Assembly: GCF_029407905.1 (NCBI RefSeq)
Contig: NC_073643.1
Span: 30,346,001 to 30,410,000 of the forward strand
Direction of reading: 5' to 3'
DNA from: Bubalus kerabau
Taxonomy: Eukaryota; Chordata; Mammalia; Artiodactyla; Bovidae
Length of the DNA stretch: 64,000 nt
Shown here: positions 36,811 to 47,345 of the stretch, one piece after another
How the letters are laid out: every line of letters starts with the position of its first letter
Numbering within the stretch: the first letter of the stretch is position 1
The notes under the pieces: model-generated
Seen by the model: the letters and a program-made list of their open reading frames with translations, nothing else
Told to the model about the DNA's origin: nothing
Databases searched by the model: none
Made by a program: the position numbers and the translations under genes

Positions 36811-37129
36811 TGACCAAACCTCCACCACCACCTTCCCCATACGTGCCACAACCCCATTCCCCAGGAAACTACCTGCAGTGTCAGTGCCTTAGGTGATGGG
36901 ATCACAATACAGCACAAGGAAGGGGGGCTGGACAGGTATGCAGGGTCTGGCTTGGGTAAACAGCATAAAAGCCTCAGAAATTACAAAAATAACAGTGATA
37001 ACAGATTCCTACCAAATGTGAAGCTTCAAATTCTAAGTAGTTTTGTAAGGATTCTCAGATGTGAGAAGATTGCTGAACAAGTGCCAAGTGGTATAAAGTA
37101 CAGGTTATGGGAGAATCTGAAGTCAGAAT

Positions 37130-37326
37130 CTGCTGTGCTGTGCTTAGTCCCTCAGTTGTGTCTGACTCTTTGAGACCCCATGGACTGTAGACCACCAGGT
37201 TCCTCTGTCCATGGGGATTCTCCAGGCAAGACTACTGGGAGTGGGTTGCCATGCTCTCCTCCAGGGGATCTTCCCAACCCAGAGATCAAACCCAGTTCTC
37301 ACGTGTTGCAGGCAAATTCTTTACCG
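37130..37326 (-). mobile_element. Bov-tA SINE, head-truncated
   Basis: Antisense body from GCTGTGCTGTGCTTAGTCCC. It ends at TTCTTTACCG, so the last part of the head is missing. Flanked by TCTGAAGTCAGAAT (37116-37129) and TCTGAAATCAGAAT (37327-37340), a 14-bp duplication with one mismatch. Confidence 0.88.
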
Positions 37327-37330
37327 TCTG

Positions 37331-37528
37331 AAATCAGAATGCCTTGAGTTTAAAACCCAATTCGGTCACTCACCAGCTGCACCATCAAAACTATTAAGTT
37401 CTGCGACCCTTGGTATCCTTATTTTAAAAAGGAGATACCTACTTCAGGGAGTAATAGTGAAGATTAAATTAGGGCAAGCACTTTAAACATCTGACAGTGT
37501 CTGGCACAAAATAAATGTTCATTAAAGG
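37331..37528 (+). mobile_element. MIR SINE
   Basis: Landmarks CCTTGAGTTTAAAACCCAAT, CACTCACCAGCTGCACCATC and AGTGTCTGGCACAAAATAAATG in MIR order. Confidence 0.65.
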
Positions 37529-38078
37529 TACACCTTTAAGGAAGAAGAAAAAAAAAAACAAAAACCCAAAACCTGAAATAGAAGTTCTTATGTGAAAATT
37601 CTAGTCCCAAGATTTCTGACTCACCACCTCAAAATCAATCAAAGACTCTAACTAGGTAGAAGTACTAACCAGCACCACATACAACAAAAAATAACATTAG
37701 CAGAATCAGACTTAAAAGAGTCAAAATACTAAAAAGGCCTCACCTCCTGCAGGTAGCTCAGGCAAATAAGGAGATAGTACAAGTACAGGTATGCACATCT
37801 GAGACAGTCTAAGTCAGACTTGGCTATAGGAAGAAGAAAAATATAATAGCTGAAGCCAAATTCTGACAAGCCAAACAGTCAGCTCAGTCACAAGTATAAA
37901 GAAGCTTGATGAGATTAGAGAACTGAGATCGTATTACCAGTCAGTATATTTTCATTCCTAGGATTTCATTTCAGTAAGCTACAAAAACTCGCAGGTATCA
38001 AAACTGGTATTAAGTAACTGTCATTTTTACTATTCATTTCTATTTTTTATATCACAGTATATAAACAATCTATGATTT
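37529..38078. other. Intron 2, unannotated
   Basis: A-rich, with no supported feature. Confidence 0.45.
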
Positions 38079-38090
38079 GTTGAATGCCTG

Positions 38091-38329
38091 GTTTAGTCGC
38101 TAAGTCATGTCCAACTCTTGTGACCCCATGGGCAGAGGAGCCTGGCAGGCTGCAGTCCATGCGATTCTCCAGGCAAGAATACTGGAGTGGGTTGCCATTT
38201 CTCTCTCCAAAGGATTGTCCCAACCCAGGAATCAAACCTGGGTCTCCTGCATTGTAGGCAGATTCTTTACCAACTGAGCTACATGGGAAGCCCCAATTGT
38301 TCCTTATTTTGGTACTGGACGTGGTGGCT
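38091..38329 (-). mobile_element. Bov-tA SINE with internal inversion and 5' extra DNA
   Basis: Antisense Bov-tA (38091-38294). The segment 38126-38161 between two CCATG(G) motifs is in the opposite orientation to the rest of the element: it reads GGGCAGAGGAGCCTGGCAGG instead of its complement. The 12-bp duplication GTTGAATGCCTG (38079-38090 and 38330-38341) encloses the SINE and 35 nt of unrelated sequence (38295-38329) beyond its head. Confidence 0.88.
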
Positions 38330-38341
38330 GTTGAATGCCTG

Positions 38342-38470
38342 ATATTTCATAAAAACTCTGTGACCTAAGTGTTATTAATCATATTTTCAGCTGGGGAACA
38401 GAGCAAAAGAGGGCTTAGGTGACTAATTTACTCCATCACGGTCACTGAAACAGCTTATAATGAAACCAGA
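38342..38470 (+). mobile_element. MIR SINE fragment
   Basis: AAACTCTGTGACCTAAGTGT and TTTTCAGCTGGGGAACAGAG follow the MIR core. Diverged. Confidence 0.45.
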
Positions 38471-39799
38471 ACAGCCTGCTAACCTCGAGTCAAGGAGATG
38501 TAAGCACAGAGACAACAGAGATACCTTGACATAAACAGCTCCAAGTTTGTCTTTTACTCTACAGTAGATTGTCTCAATAAAGCTATCCACCCCGCCACCT
38601 CGCCACAAAGTCAAACTGGTACCTTGTAAAAAAGCCCTACTTGAACTACCACATATGACATGTTATTTACTATATGACACATTATTACTATTATTTATAT
38701 ATATTTTTTATTATTTTTTTTTTACTAATTGAGACTTAAATTAGCTCTTATACACTTTACAATCAATGGCGTATGTTCTCAATCATATTCAATCTATTTT
38801 GATAGGAACAGAGTTAGGAGGGTGGTTATAAGGACTGTCAAACCTAGACAGCCTGATATATAAAAAGGACTACTTTTTATATAAATAGCATATATAAAAT
38901 GGGTGAAACCAAAGAAAACAAAAATGAGCAACTGAACACATCTGAAGTCCTAGCAAAAATGAAGACCTAACAGTTCTCACGTTCACCAAGTATTTTAAAA
39001 TATAAAGCTTTCACAGGCATTAAGTACTAAATTAAATAACAGCTGACAGTCTCCTCTTCAACTGTCTACACTGTTTTGCTAAGTGACTTAAATTTTTCTG
39101 CCATTGATACTGAAAACTGATTTAGGAAGGCAGACACAAGCACGAACCCTCACTCACCCTTCCACCCCAATAAACTCCCATATCAAAAAGGTAAAAGACC
39201 AACAGTCCACAAAACAGAGGGAAATTATTGCAGGCTGTGAATCATAAATTCCTTACGTTCTTACTGGACCATAAATTCCTTATGTTCTTACTAAGATGAT
39301 GTTTTGAAACCACGTGAAGTTGGTGACAGGCTTCCCAACAATCCATAAGCATTATGAATTCACGCTCACTGGCAGGCACAAAGAAGATCTCTGGATGCAG
39401 ATAAAAGGCAACTTGTAAGTGCCACCAAGACAGACATCATGGGAACCCCTTTGTGGCTCTCATGAGCTAGTGAGAACACTGGCTGGTGTCTCTCATCCAA
39501 GTACAGAGAAGTGATCCTCATTTTTTTTTAATTGTCTCCAAACTACTGACCTATGCAACATACCCCCAGCAAACATCTTCACCACTGGCAGACATTTAAC
39601 AGCAACCACTATGATTATGCCCCACCCTTAATCACTGTTACTGCAATACCACCCCGCTAACTACTGCCAAAACATCAACTCCTACAAGGCTTCTGAAATG
39701 GAAGGAAACTTGGAAATCACCCCTTCTAAGTTCCTCATTCAATGTCTGAAGGAAGTGTGGCTCACGGTACTTAACTTGTTGGAAACTAAAACAGTAGTG
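38471..39799. other. Intron 2, unannotated
   Basis: No gene or firm repeat. Small tandem duplication of ATAAATTCCTTACGTTCTTA-type text at 39244-39293. Confidence 0.45.
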
Positions 39800-40055
39800 G
39801 AGAGGGCTGTCACTGTGCACTAGGGACCAAGTTAAACACTTACAAAGTATAAACCCAGTGAATCACCACAACATCCCTTGAGGTAGATTTACTTCATTAC
39901 CTATATTTACTATAAGGAAATAAGGCATCGAGTAGTCAGTCGGCCTGCCCTGGTGACAGACTAAGTGGTAGAGCTGGGAATTCAAACCCAGGCCCGTCTG
40001 ACGCTGTCCTCACTCTCAAACCAGAGCTCTTTCCACAAGATTAAGTACCTCAGAC
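39800..40055 (+). mobile_element. MIR SINE
   Basis: ATCACCACAACATCCCTTGA, GTGGTAGAGCTGGGAATTCA and AACCCAGGCCCGTCTGACGC are clear MIR text in sense order. Confidence 0.75.
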
Positions 40056-40164
40056 TTGTTTCATAAACCAAATGCTCTCTTATTTAAGCTCAACACATAG
40101 ACAACTGTAATTTTTATTCTTTCCCCAATTTTACTATCTATAGTTACATATTTTCATTTATTCA

Positions 40165-40315
40165 CATCCTCACAATATCTGAGGCAACTACATGGTATAA
40201 ACCCCATTTTTCAAGTGTGGAAACAGGTTCACAAATGATCAGTCCTAATTCACACAGACACGCTGCTAACCTAAATTCAGAATCAAGCCATGCTCCTTCC
40301 AAGAATGACATTACC
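40165..40315 (+). mobile_element. MIR SINE fragment
   Basis: CATCCTCACAATATCTGAGG to GAATCAAGCCATGCTCCTTC follows the MIR core and 3' part. Confidence 0.55.
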
Positions 40316-41264
40316 ACATGCTAACTCTCATGAAATTAGGGGACTAGCCAACTACTAGTAAAAATTTGGACTAAACATGGAAAATATGAACTCATTTGTA
40401 CACCCAAATGATTGAAGAGTTGAAGTTAATTCCAGTCAGAAAACAAAGTTGGCACATCTAGCTTCTAGGGCTTCACGCAGTAGACACTGTGCAGTGTACA
40501 AGACACACTGGGTTTGCAGGTTCGATGTGATGAAACAAAGGAAAAAAACTATAATTTTCTTCATGTTCCCATCTTAATCACTGCAGTTACTAAAATATTT
40601 AAATGCAAAAGGGCATCCACACTTAACTTTATTTACTGAAAATCTACTGTGCTTCCTCTGTGTACCGCTGTGATAATGGCACATACATGACAGGAATTTA
40701 GATGGCACATGGGTAATCAATACTAATCAACACTTTATTAGTCATAGATTTTAAAAAGATGCAGAAAGATGTAACTAATTCAACAAACCACTGGTTTCAG
40801 ACTTTATTTCTCATTAGATTAATAGGAAGAAATTAACATAATGATTATACTTCTGGGAAGGGGCAAAATGAGGGCTTAGACTCTATCTGTAGTATTTTTA
40901 CATCTTAAAAAAAATCTGAAGAAAAAAGTAACCTAACCTAAAAATAAATAATTATACAGATGCTAGGATGTGGCAAAAATCCCAAAGATAGTGTGTGAAA
41001 CTGACATTTTAGAAATAACATTCCAAGTAGCCAACACTATGCTAGACAAAATTCCCTCCTAAAGAAAGCCAGAGAAGGATTTAGCAGCTTCACGGACTTA
41101 AGGAGATTTTATTTATAATGACGCACATCTCAGTTGTTGATTACTACTACTTTAAAGTAACTTAACTGCGATTTTCTTAGTGATATGTCAAAATTAATAA
41201 ACACAAAGAGCTTGAAACTGCAAGGAGGGAAAAAAGCAGACTCAATATAAGCAGTATCAACACA
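40316..41264. other. Intron 2, unannotated
   Basis: No supported feature. Confidence 0.45.
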
Positions 41265-41480
41265 ATTAACAACTACTATTTATTGAGTAAATAAATAATG
41301 TTAACACTTTACCAAGTAGTGTTTGGTTTTCTAAGTTTTCCATGTATGATGTACTCATACTATGTAGTACTATCATTATCCCCATCTTATAGATGAAGAA
41401 ACTAACTTAACAGGGACTGACTTACAAAGTTCTCCTAAATAGCATAATTCTAAAAGGATGGCAGAGGTGCTAGAATTTTT
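41265..41480 (+). mobile_element. MIR SINE
   Basis: CTACTATTTATTGAGTAAAT and CATTATCCCCATCTTATAGA with ATGAAGAAACTAACTTAACA give the MIR sense order. Confidence 0.65.
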
Positions 41481-42099
41481 CATCTCTCCAAAACCCCTTA
41501 TGTCAGATGTTAAGTACACAGCAAAACCCAAAACCAATAAGCAAAAACATTTACAATAAATCTACCTGAACAAGGTTATCTCACAATCCCCCCAAAATAA
41601 GTTAATGAGGAAAAACTCACAGTCAGATGACCTGAACATTATAAGAATCTGTACAAGAGGAAACAGAAGTCATAGTGTATCTGAAAGGGCTACAAATAGG
41701 AGAAACACAAAATAGCCAACAGTTGTTCACAAGAAATCATGGCAGGTCAATCTGAGAACAGCTGAAACTGAGATACGTATTACTCCAGTAATAAATGAAT
41801 AGAAAAACCTCCAACAAGAGCTGAAAGCAACAGTCTTGTTCCCATGAGCTCTTGAAAGTGACCCACCAGACCTCCCATCCAGAGGAGACCCCACACACAA
41901 GAGAAAGAGACAAGATAAAGGAAACAGAAGCTCCAAATAAAAGCAAAACAAAACCTAGAAATTTCAGAAAGCAAGCTCCATGCTCTAACACTTCACAAAA
42001 ACAATGAGAGCTCTGGGAAGTTACAACAGCTACTCTGAACCATGACTCCTACTCAAAGTTCAGGAAAATTACTTTTATATAAAAATGCAAGACAGATAT
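41481..42099. other. Intron 2, unannotated
   Basis: No supported feature. Its right part may be 5' sequence of the L1 relic that follows. Confidence 0.4.
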
Positions 42100-43410
42100 C
42101 AAGGTCAAATCAGATATGAAACTGTTAAGAGAAAAGGAGAATAAGGAGCAGAATAACATCCCTTAAGACAGTGAAGCAGAGCTAGAAAGACTTGATCAAA
42201 AACCTTAAACTATTTCAAAAGGAGCTAAAAACATGAGAAAAATGATGCAAGTCAGTCAGAGAAACTCAGAAAATGAAGCAATAGAATACAGCAAAGATCC
42301 AGAACAGAAAAAACTACTTCAGGAAACAATGACTAAACTAGAACGCATAGAAGAACAAATGATCACAACAAATAATGCAGTAAGAATCCTTCAAGAGAGG
42401 AAATTTTTAAAAATCAAAATGGAATTAAATTTAAAATTTCACTTTCAAATACACTGTTAAGAGAATAAAGATAACCCACACAGTCGAGTATTTGCAAACC
42501 ACATTAGATAAAGAATTTGTATCCATATATAAAGAACTCTCAAAATTCAGTAAGAAATCAAAGAACTTCATTTTGAAATGGGCAAAGATGTGAGGCATCA
42601 ACTTACTAAAGATACACAAACAGTAAATAAACACTTGAAAAGACGCTCAACATCATTAGTAATTAGGCAAATACAAATTACAATTCCTATGCAATAGGTA
42701 CCTATTAGAATACCTGACATGAGGAAGACTGATCATAGTAAGTGTTGGAAAGGATGTGGAGAAACTGATCTGAACTCCCATACTGCTAGAGAAAAGTAAA
42801 CTAGTACAATCACTCTAGGAAACAGTTTGGCAGTTTCTAAAGTTAAACATACACATACCATATGACCCAACCATTCCACTCTTGGACGGGTTGCTATCCA
42901 AGAGAAAAGAATATACAAAGACACATACAAAAATGTTCATAGGTTTTTTTTTTTTTAACCCAGAAATAATGCGAATGTCCATCAACAAGTGAATGAACCA
43001 AAATCTGTAGGATATCCATGTAAAGACTACTACTCAAAAATAAAAAGGAATCAATTATTGATTTCTGGACATGGAGTCATCTTAAGTTACCCTGAGTAAA
43101 AAAAGGCAGACATAAAGCAATTATCCTCCAATTAAAAAAAAAAAAAAAAAAAACTGTTAAAAGGCAAAGAACACACTGTATGATTGTATTTACATACAAT
43201 TTCAGAACATGCTAACTAATCTACCTGAGGGGATGAGAACACACACATGGAAGACAGGTAACAAAGGGCAAGAGGGAGTAATGTTTATACAGTCTCCACC
43301 TGGAGCGCAGTGATAGTTTCATGAGTGCAGATGTCAAAATTTACCAAAATATATAGTTCAATAAATGAAGTTCTTTTCAATAAATGAAGGGTTTAAAAAA
43401 AAAAAAAAGC
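42100..43410 (+). mobile_element. Old L1 relic
   Basis: 42225-42410 encodes a charged, coiled-coil-like stretch reminiscent of L1 ORF1. From 42470 the text is L1 ORF2 end and 3' UTR: AAATGGGCAAAGATGTGAGG, AAAGGATGTGGAGAAACTGA, ATATGACCCAACCATTCCAC, ending in A-rich tails near 43410. A bovine L1 3' snippet (AAGCAATTATCCTCCAATTA) sits at 43115-43152. No functional frame. Confidence 0.6.
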
Positions 43411-45358
43411 ATTACTGAATAAACTTATTTTCTAAAATAAGAAATGAGGGGAAGAAATTCAGGAATTCTTAAGAAACCCACCTATACTAAAACATCAGCA
43501 AGATCTGAACTGCTATCCTTTAGATTTTCAATCTCCTATTTACAATCTTAGAAGTTAGACAAAGCTCAGTTTAACCATAAATGATGACGGAAACTGCAAA
43601 TTTCCATATCAAAAGTTAAGGCATGCTCAAATTGATTAAAAAAACCAAAGACTAAATAAAACTAAATGTAAAAACTGTCTGAATCATAAATTTAAAAATA
43701 TCTTCCAAAATCCATAAAGAATCTAACACCACCGGTCATTTTAATACAAAAATAGTAAGACCTGTAGTAAGACCTAGAGATTGGGAGGGAGGGAGCAGGA
43801 GTGTAGACAAGGATGGGACAATTGATGATCTTCTAAAGTCCTCTATTAGATAAATAATTGTCCAGAAAAAGCAGGTTAAATTTCCCAAGCCACTTGGTGA
43901 TCCAGTCAAACATGATATTAAAAAGCTTCCTTGAAGCAACTTTCAACTATTTATACATTTACGGCCAATGCACTGTATCAAGAAGGGAAGGCAATCTCCA
44001 CAGACCCAGAAAGAGGTTTTAAGTATTTAACTCCAAACAATCTTGTTTATTAAAACTCTGAAGTAAAACGCTTCTCCTCCTGCTATTATAGAGGTATAAG
44101 TTAGGACCAACTAACAATTAATACAAATTAGTTATTCAGCATCAATTTTTTAAAAATCAAGATGTTCTAAGAGACTATAACTCAGAAGCAAAAATTACTT
44201 TTTTTAAATTCTGAAGAGTTCCACTTTTTTAAGGCAGTAAGTATAAACTTAAGATTGAACGCATCAGTCAAATTCCTAAGGTGACTGGTAATTTTAATAA
44301 GCACCAAGGAGTTTCAGTTGGTTGGCATGACCATTAAAGAGGTTTCCCCCACCCCTTTTAAAAGCAGGCTAGTTATCAGGAGACTATGCTGCAACCATAA
44401 GCAAATCTTGTAAGAAATGAACATTTGCTAATAAAGCCAAACAAAGCATACATTACATAATTGCTGAAGCTTACACTCTTTTTATTAGGCCTCAAAAAGA
44501 ATTTTTAAAAACCCCACTTTTTAACACTACACCTTCCAAAACCTCTCCCCTTCCTGCTTCCTACCCCTACACAAAGACAAGACTACAAAATCAGTCACCA
44601 AATCTGCACTGCTCTCTACAAATAAACAGCCCAAGAATGAAAACAACTCCTGCAAAACACACTAGACACAATGAAACAATATGTTCCTTTGAAAACAATC
44701 TTAACGTCACAGTGTAAGTCTTCGATTCATAAATGTTCCTTTGAAAACAGTCTTAACTTCACAGTGTAAGTTTCAGATTCACAACATTTGGAATCAAGCC
44801 TAATAAAATGCTGAGCATATGCTAACAAGTTAGCTATCCTAGAAAGTTTACAGGACAGTCAAGACTGTAGCATCTGGAATTTGTCAGATAATCACCCTGA
44901 GTGCCCAAGAGAATAAACAGTAGTGATACTTCCAGCACCCACATATATAAATGACAACAAAAGGCTGGATACCGGACAATATGAGAAAATATCACCAAAA
45001 AAAAAGAAGAAGAATCTGAAATAGAATCAAAGCCACAGAATTCTGGAAATAAGCCCGCTTGTTATGGCCAAAGAGTCACAATGGAACATGCATTCTTCCT
45101 TTTTCTGGCTGTTCTAGACTAACACATTCTAAATGTGCAAAAGCATAAAGAAAAATTTTAATACAATTTAAAAATTCATTACAGAGCATGGTGTGAAGTG
45201 AATGAAGCATATACACTGAATAAATGCTTTAAATATGGGGCCTGTACAATTTAGACAGATGGATTAGTCAATGCTTCTGAAATACACCTCTGTCCCTTTC
45301 CTAAGCGATTCTTAAGGACACACAGGTTTATGAATACGATTACATGTTTTCAACTCAC
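43411..45358. other. Intron 2, exon 2-proximal, repeat-poor
   Basis: No gene or known repeat. Holds a 52-bp tandem duplication (44681-44784). The exon 2 donor lies at its right edge. Confidence 0.5.
44681..44784 (+). repeat. Tandem duplication, 52-bp unit, two copies
   Basis: Both copies start ATGTTCCTTTGAAAACA and share CACAGTGTAAGT (44681-44732 and 44733-44784), with a handful of substitutions. Confidence 0.85.
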
Positions 45359-45440
45359 ATTGTTTCTCCAGTCTTGGCTACATGACAAAGAAACTGATCC
45401 AGGACCGGACAAACTTCCTTTTTCCCCCTCTTCTCAAAAT
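45359..45440 (-). CDS. PPP4R2: PPP4R2 coding exon 2
   Basis: On the minus strand an AG acceptor (45442-45441) precedes the exon and a GTGAGT donor starts at 45358. The 82 nt encode residues 12-38 and two bases of Met39, including the stretches DFEKRGKKEVCPVLDQF and HVAKTGET. This matches the N-terminal domain of PPP4R2, the part of the family known to bind the catalytic subunit PPP4C. No frameshift or stop is present. The intron to exon 1 is only 942 nt. The exon sits in repeat-poor sequence. Confidence 0.97.
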
Positions 45441-46382
45441 CTAGATAAGGGAAGAAACAAAAGTTATTAGTATTTTTCAAAGTCCACCAACCATTTCCAA
45501 TGCCCTTTAAAAACAAACTTTCCTCTCCAGTCATTCCTCATATAAAGAAATTAATTTAATTTAAAAAGCCTCTCAAATAAATTCCACCTGACTCTCCAAC
45601 TTCACATGTCACTCTTTACAGATAACGAGACCCTTCCTAAAGGGGGCACTTCTCCACCAACCATCCTTAATGTAGTCCGGGGGATTCATCTCAAAGACCT
45701 GTTAAAATAAAAACCCCAAATCCCAACTCCCCCCAAACTGTTTACGTGAGGTTCATAAATCTGCGTTATATGAAACACCAGCTCCCTCTTGCAGTCATCA
45801 ACCAATGATCCTTGGTATCAAAGTCTAATTCTCAAAACGCTGCAATCACGTATTCTAAGTTCTCAAGCCTGTTGCTCGGATGGCGAGCAATTCGGAGCTG
45901 GGAAGGCGACCACTTCAGAATTGGGGCGCCTGGAAGATGACTCCAGAAGCTTTGAAAAAAGGGCCTCCAGAGACACTTCAAAGTTGCTCTGCCGCCCCCT
46001 CTACCCCCGCCCTAAAACCTTTCACTTTTTCTCTCCCCTCGATGTCCGGTGTGCAGGGGGATGACAGAGAATGAAGCCTGCCTGCGAGGGGTCTGCGGGC
46101 CCACGAAACGTTCACGGGGAGTGGGAGAGGGACCGGGCCCCCTCGAGAGCTTCCCGACTCCCCTCCCCCAGCCCAGACGCCGGCGGCCGACACAAAGCCC
46201 AGAGCGGGGCGGGAGGGAGCTGCCCACGGGGCTCCCCGCCCCCGGGAAAGCGGGAGGGGGGATGGGAGCCGGGGAAGCGCGCCCTCCCCCCAGCCTGGCC
46301 CCGCGAAGTCACTCGCCCAGAAGGGAACGGAGAGGCGACCACGGAGGGTGAGGAGGAAGGGAGAGGGGGCAGCTACCCCCAC
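45441..46382 (-). other. PPP4R2: PPP4R2 intron 1
   Basis: 942 nt from a GTGGGG donor (46382) to a CTAG acceptor (45442-45441). Its 5' half is CpG-island sequence. No repeat recognised. Confidence 0.92.
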
Positions 46383-46416
46383 CTTTCAGCGCCTCCTGCA
46401 GCCTCTCGACGTCCAT
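46383..46416 (-). CDS. PPP4R2: PPP4R2 coding exon 1 (start codon)
   Basis: The minus strand reads ATG at 46416-46414, then MDVERLQEALK plus one base of the next codon, followed by a GTGGGG donor at 46382. This is the conserved vertebrate PPP4R2 N-terminus. 34 nt gives phase 1, and exon 2 starts with AT, completing GAT (Asp12). The start is chosen by family match. No in-frame stop separates it from an upstream ATG at 46803-46801, so an N-terminal extension is not excluded by the sequence alone. The exon lies in the CpG island, as expected for a housekeeping gene. Confidence 0.96.
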
Positions 46417-46630
46417 GGCTTCCCGGAGTCCCTCGCAGCCTCCGCCTCCTTCCGCGGGTCTCCCGGGGACCGGAAGGCCTCCCCCCACCCCCCCGACGCC
46501 CTCCCCCTCCCTCGCACACACTCCGGCACGCAGGCGATTCGGGGGGGGCACCGAAGGGAGCTGGGGGAAGCGAACGAGAGAGCGAGACCGAGAGAGCGAG
46601 CACCTCCCCGAGCCGCTACCACCAGCCCTC

Positions 46631-46642
46631 CAACATGGCGCC
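46631..46642 (+). promoter_or_regulatory. YY1-like site
   Basis: The plus strand reads CAACATGGCGCC, close to the YY1 consensus built around ATGGCGGC. YY1 sites are typically found at or just downstream of transcription starts in CpG-island promoters, which is one reason for placing the start near here. Confidence 0.35.
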
Positions 46643-46645
46643 CGG

Positions 46646-46653
46646 CACGTCAC
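46646..46653 (-). promoter_or_regulatory. CRE-like site
   Basis: The minus strand reads GTGACGTG, containing the CREB/ATF-type core TGACGTG. It lies about 230 bp upstream of the PPP4R2 start codon in the CpG island, next to a YY1-like motif. CREB/ATF sites of this kind are common near CpG-island transcription starts. Binding is unproven. Confidence 0.4.
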
Positions 46654-46714
46654 CGCGCGCACGCTCCTCGCCGCCGTCCTCGCGCCCGCGGCGCGTCCGG
46701 ACCCGGAGCCCGAG

Positions 46715-46726
46715 AGCGCGTGCGCG
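46715..46726 (-). promoter_or_regulatory. NRF1-like site
   Basis: The minus strand reads CGCGCACGCGCT, which fits 11 of 12 positions of the NRF1 palindromic consensus YGCGCAYGCGCR. It lies about 70 bp upstream of the CRE-like site. Confidence 0.4.
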
Positions 46727-46850
46727 GCGGAGGCGTGCGGCCGCGGCCAGCCCCCAGACCCGGTAGGGCCGCCCCGCCTATCCCTGGCCGGAGCTGCCTG
46801 CACCCAGCTGGAGGCGGAGTGGTCTAGGCGGCGGGGTGGCGCAAACAGTT

Positions 46851-47025
46851 TAACTGTGGATCCCTGCTGTTGGCTAGCTGTGTGACCTTGAGCAATTTAA
46901 TCAGTCCCGCTGAGCCTCCCTTTCCCCGTCTGTACAATGATGGGAGTAGTATGAACCACTCTTTACGGTTGCTGTGAAAACTAATTGAGACTGTATACAC
47001 ACAGAACACGCATTAAAAAAAAAAA
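46851..47025 (+). mobile_element. MIR SINE at the island edge
   Basis: GCTAGCTGTGTGACCTTGAG, TTTCCCCGTCTGTACAATGA and GTTGCTGTGAAAACTAATTG are MIR landmarks, ending near an A run at 47013-47029. Confidence 0.75.
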
Positions 47026-47149
47026 AAAAAGTATCACTAGTAATCGTGACAAAATTAACTCCCTGCCTGAACCCAAAGCACCTCAATGGCCCAGCTTAGA
47101 AAAGGAGTAAATGCAGCAAAAGCATGAGAAGTTTAAGCAGTGGAACCAA

Positions 47150-47345
47150 CTGAATTTAAAGTCCAACGCAACTATTTATTACTACTACTTGTGTGACCTA
47201 GTTGCTTAAACTCACATAGCTTCTGTTTTCTCATCCACAAAATGGAAGTTTGTGAAACTGCGACGATAAACCATTGAGCACATGTGGTGCCTAGAACATA
47301 AGCACTCAAGTTCATGTGGCTGCTGTTTTTATTATCATTATGGTT
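47150..47345 (+). mobile_element. MIR SINE
   Basis: CTACTTGTGTGACCTAGTTG, TTTCTCATCCACAAAATGGA and ATAAGCACTCAAGTTCATGT in order. Confidence 0.7.

Larger units (their letters stand above)
1..46640 (-). other. PPP4R2: PPP4R2 gene, 5' part (exons 1-3 and introns)
   Basis: The gene runs leftwards from a CpG-island promoter near 46.6 kb and continues beyond the left edge. Three coding exons are visible and splice in phase. Intron 1 is 45441-46382, intron 2 is 9301-45358, and intron 3 starts at 9129 and does not end in the window. PPP4R2 is a regulatory subunit of the PP4 serine/threonine phosphatase, which acts with PPP4C and PPP4R3 in DNA-damage recovery and at centrosomes (established knowledge). 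Exon 4 and later, including the acidic C-terminal region, were not found. The transcription start is inferred, not seen. Confidence 0.95.
46417..46760 (-). promoter_or_regulatory. PPP4R2: PPP4R2 5' UTR and core promoter (inferred)
   Basis: This GC-rich stretch lies directly upstream of the start codon. No TATA box is seen, as is usual for CpG-island promoters. A CRE-like, a YY1-like and an NRF1-like site lie within about 100 bp of each other at 46631-46726, which suggests transcription starts around 46600 and a 5' UTR of roughly 200 nt. The start position is inference only. Confidence 0.6.
45880..46850. promoter_or_regulatory. CpG island at the PPP4R2 5' end
   Basis: The sequence switches abruptly from AT-rich intron to GC-rich DNA dense in CpG, and back again after about 46850. 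Long open frames on both strands here result from low stop-codon density and are not credited as genes. The island covers exon 1, the 5' UTR, the promoter and the start of intron 1. It could drive divergent transcription, but no plus-strand gene is recognised. Confidence 0.9.

Noticed and set aside
46071..46766. 231-codon plus-strand open frame in the CpG island
   Set aside because: Low-complexity Arg/Pro/Gly/Ser content, overlapping similar long frames in other phases and on the other strand. GC-rich DNA has few stops. It overlaps PPP4R2 exon 1 and has no family match.
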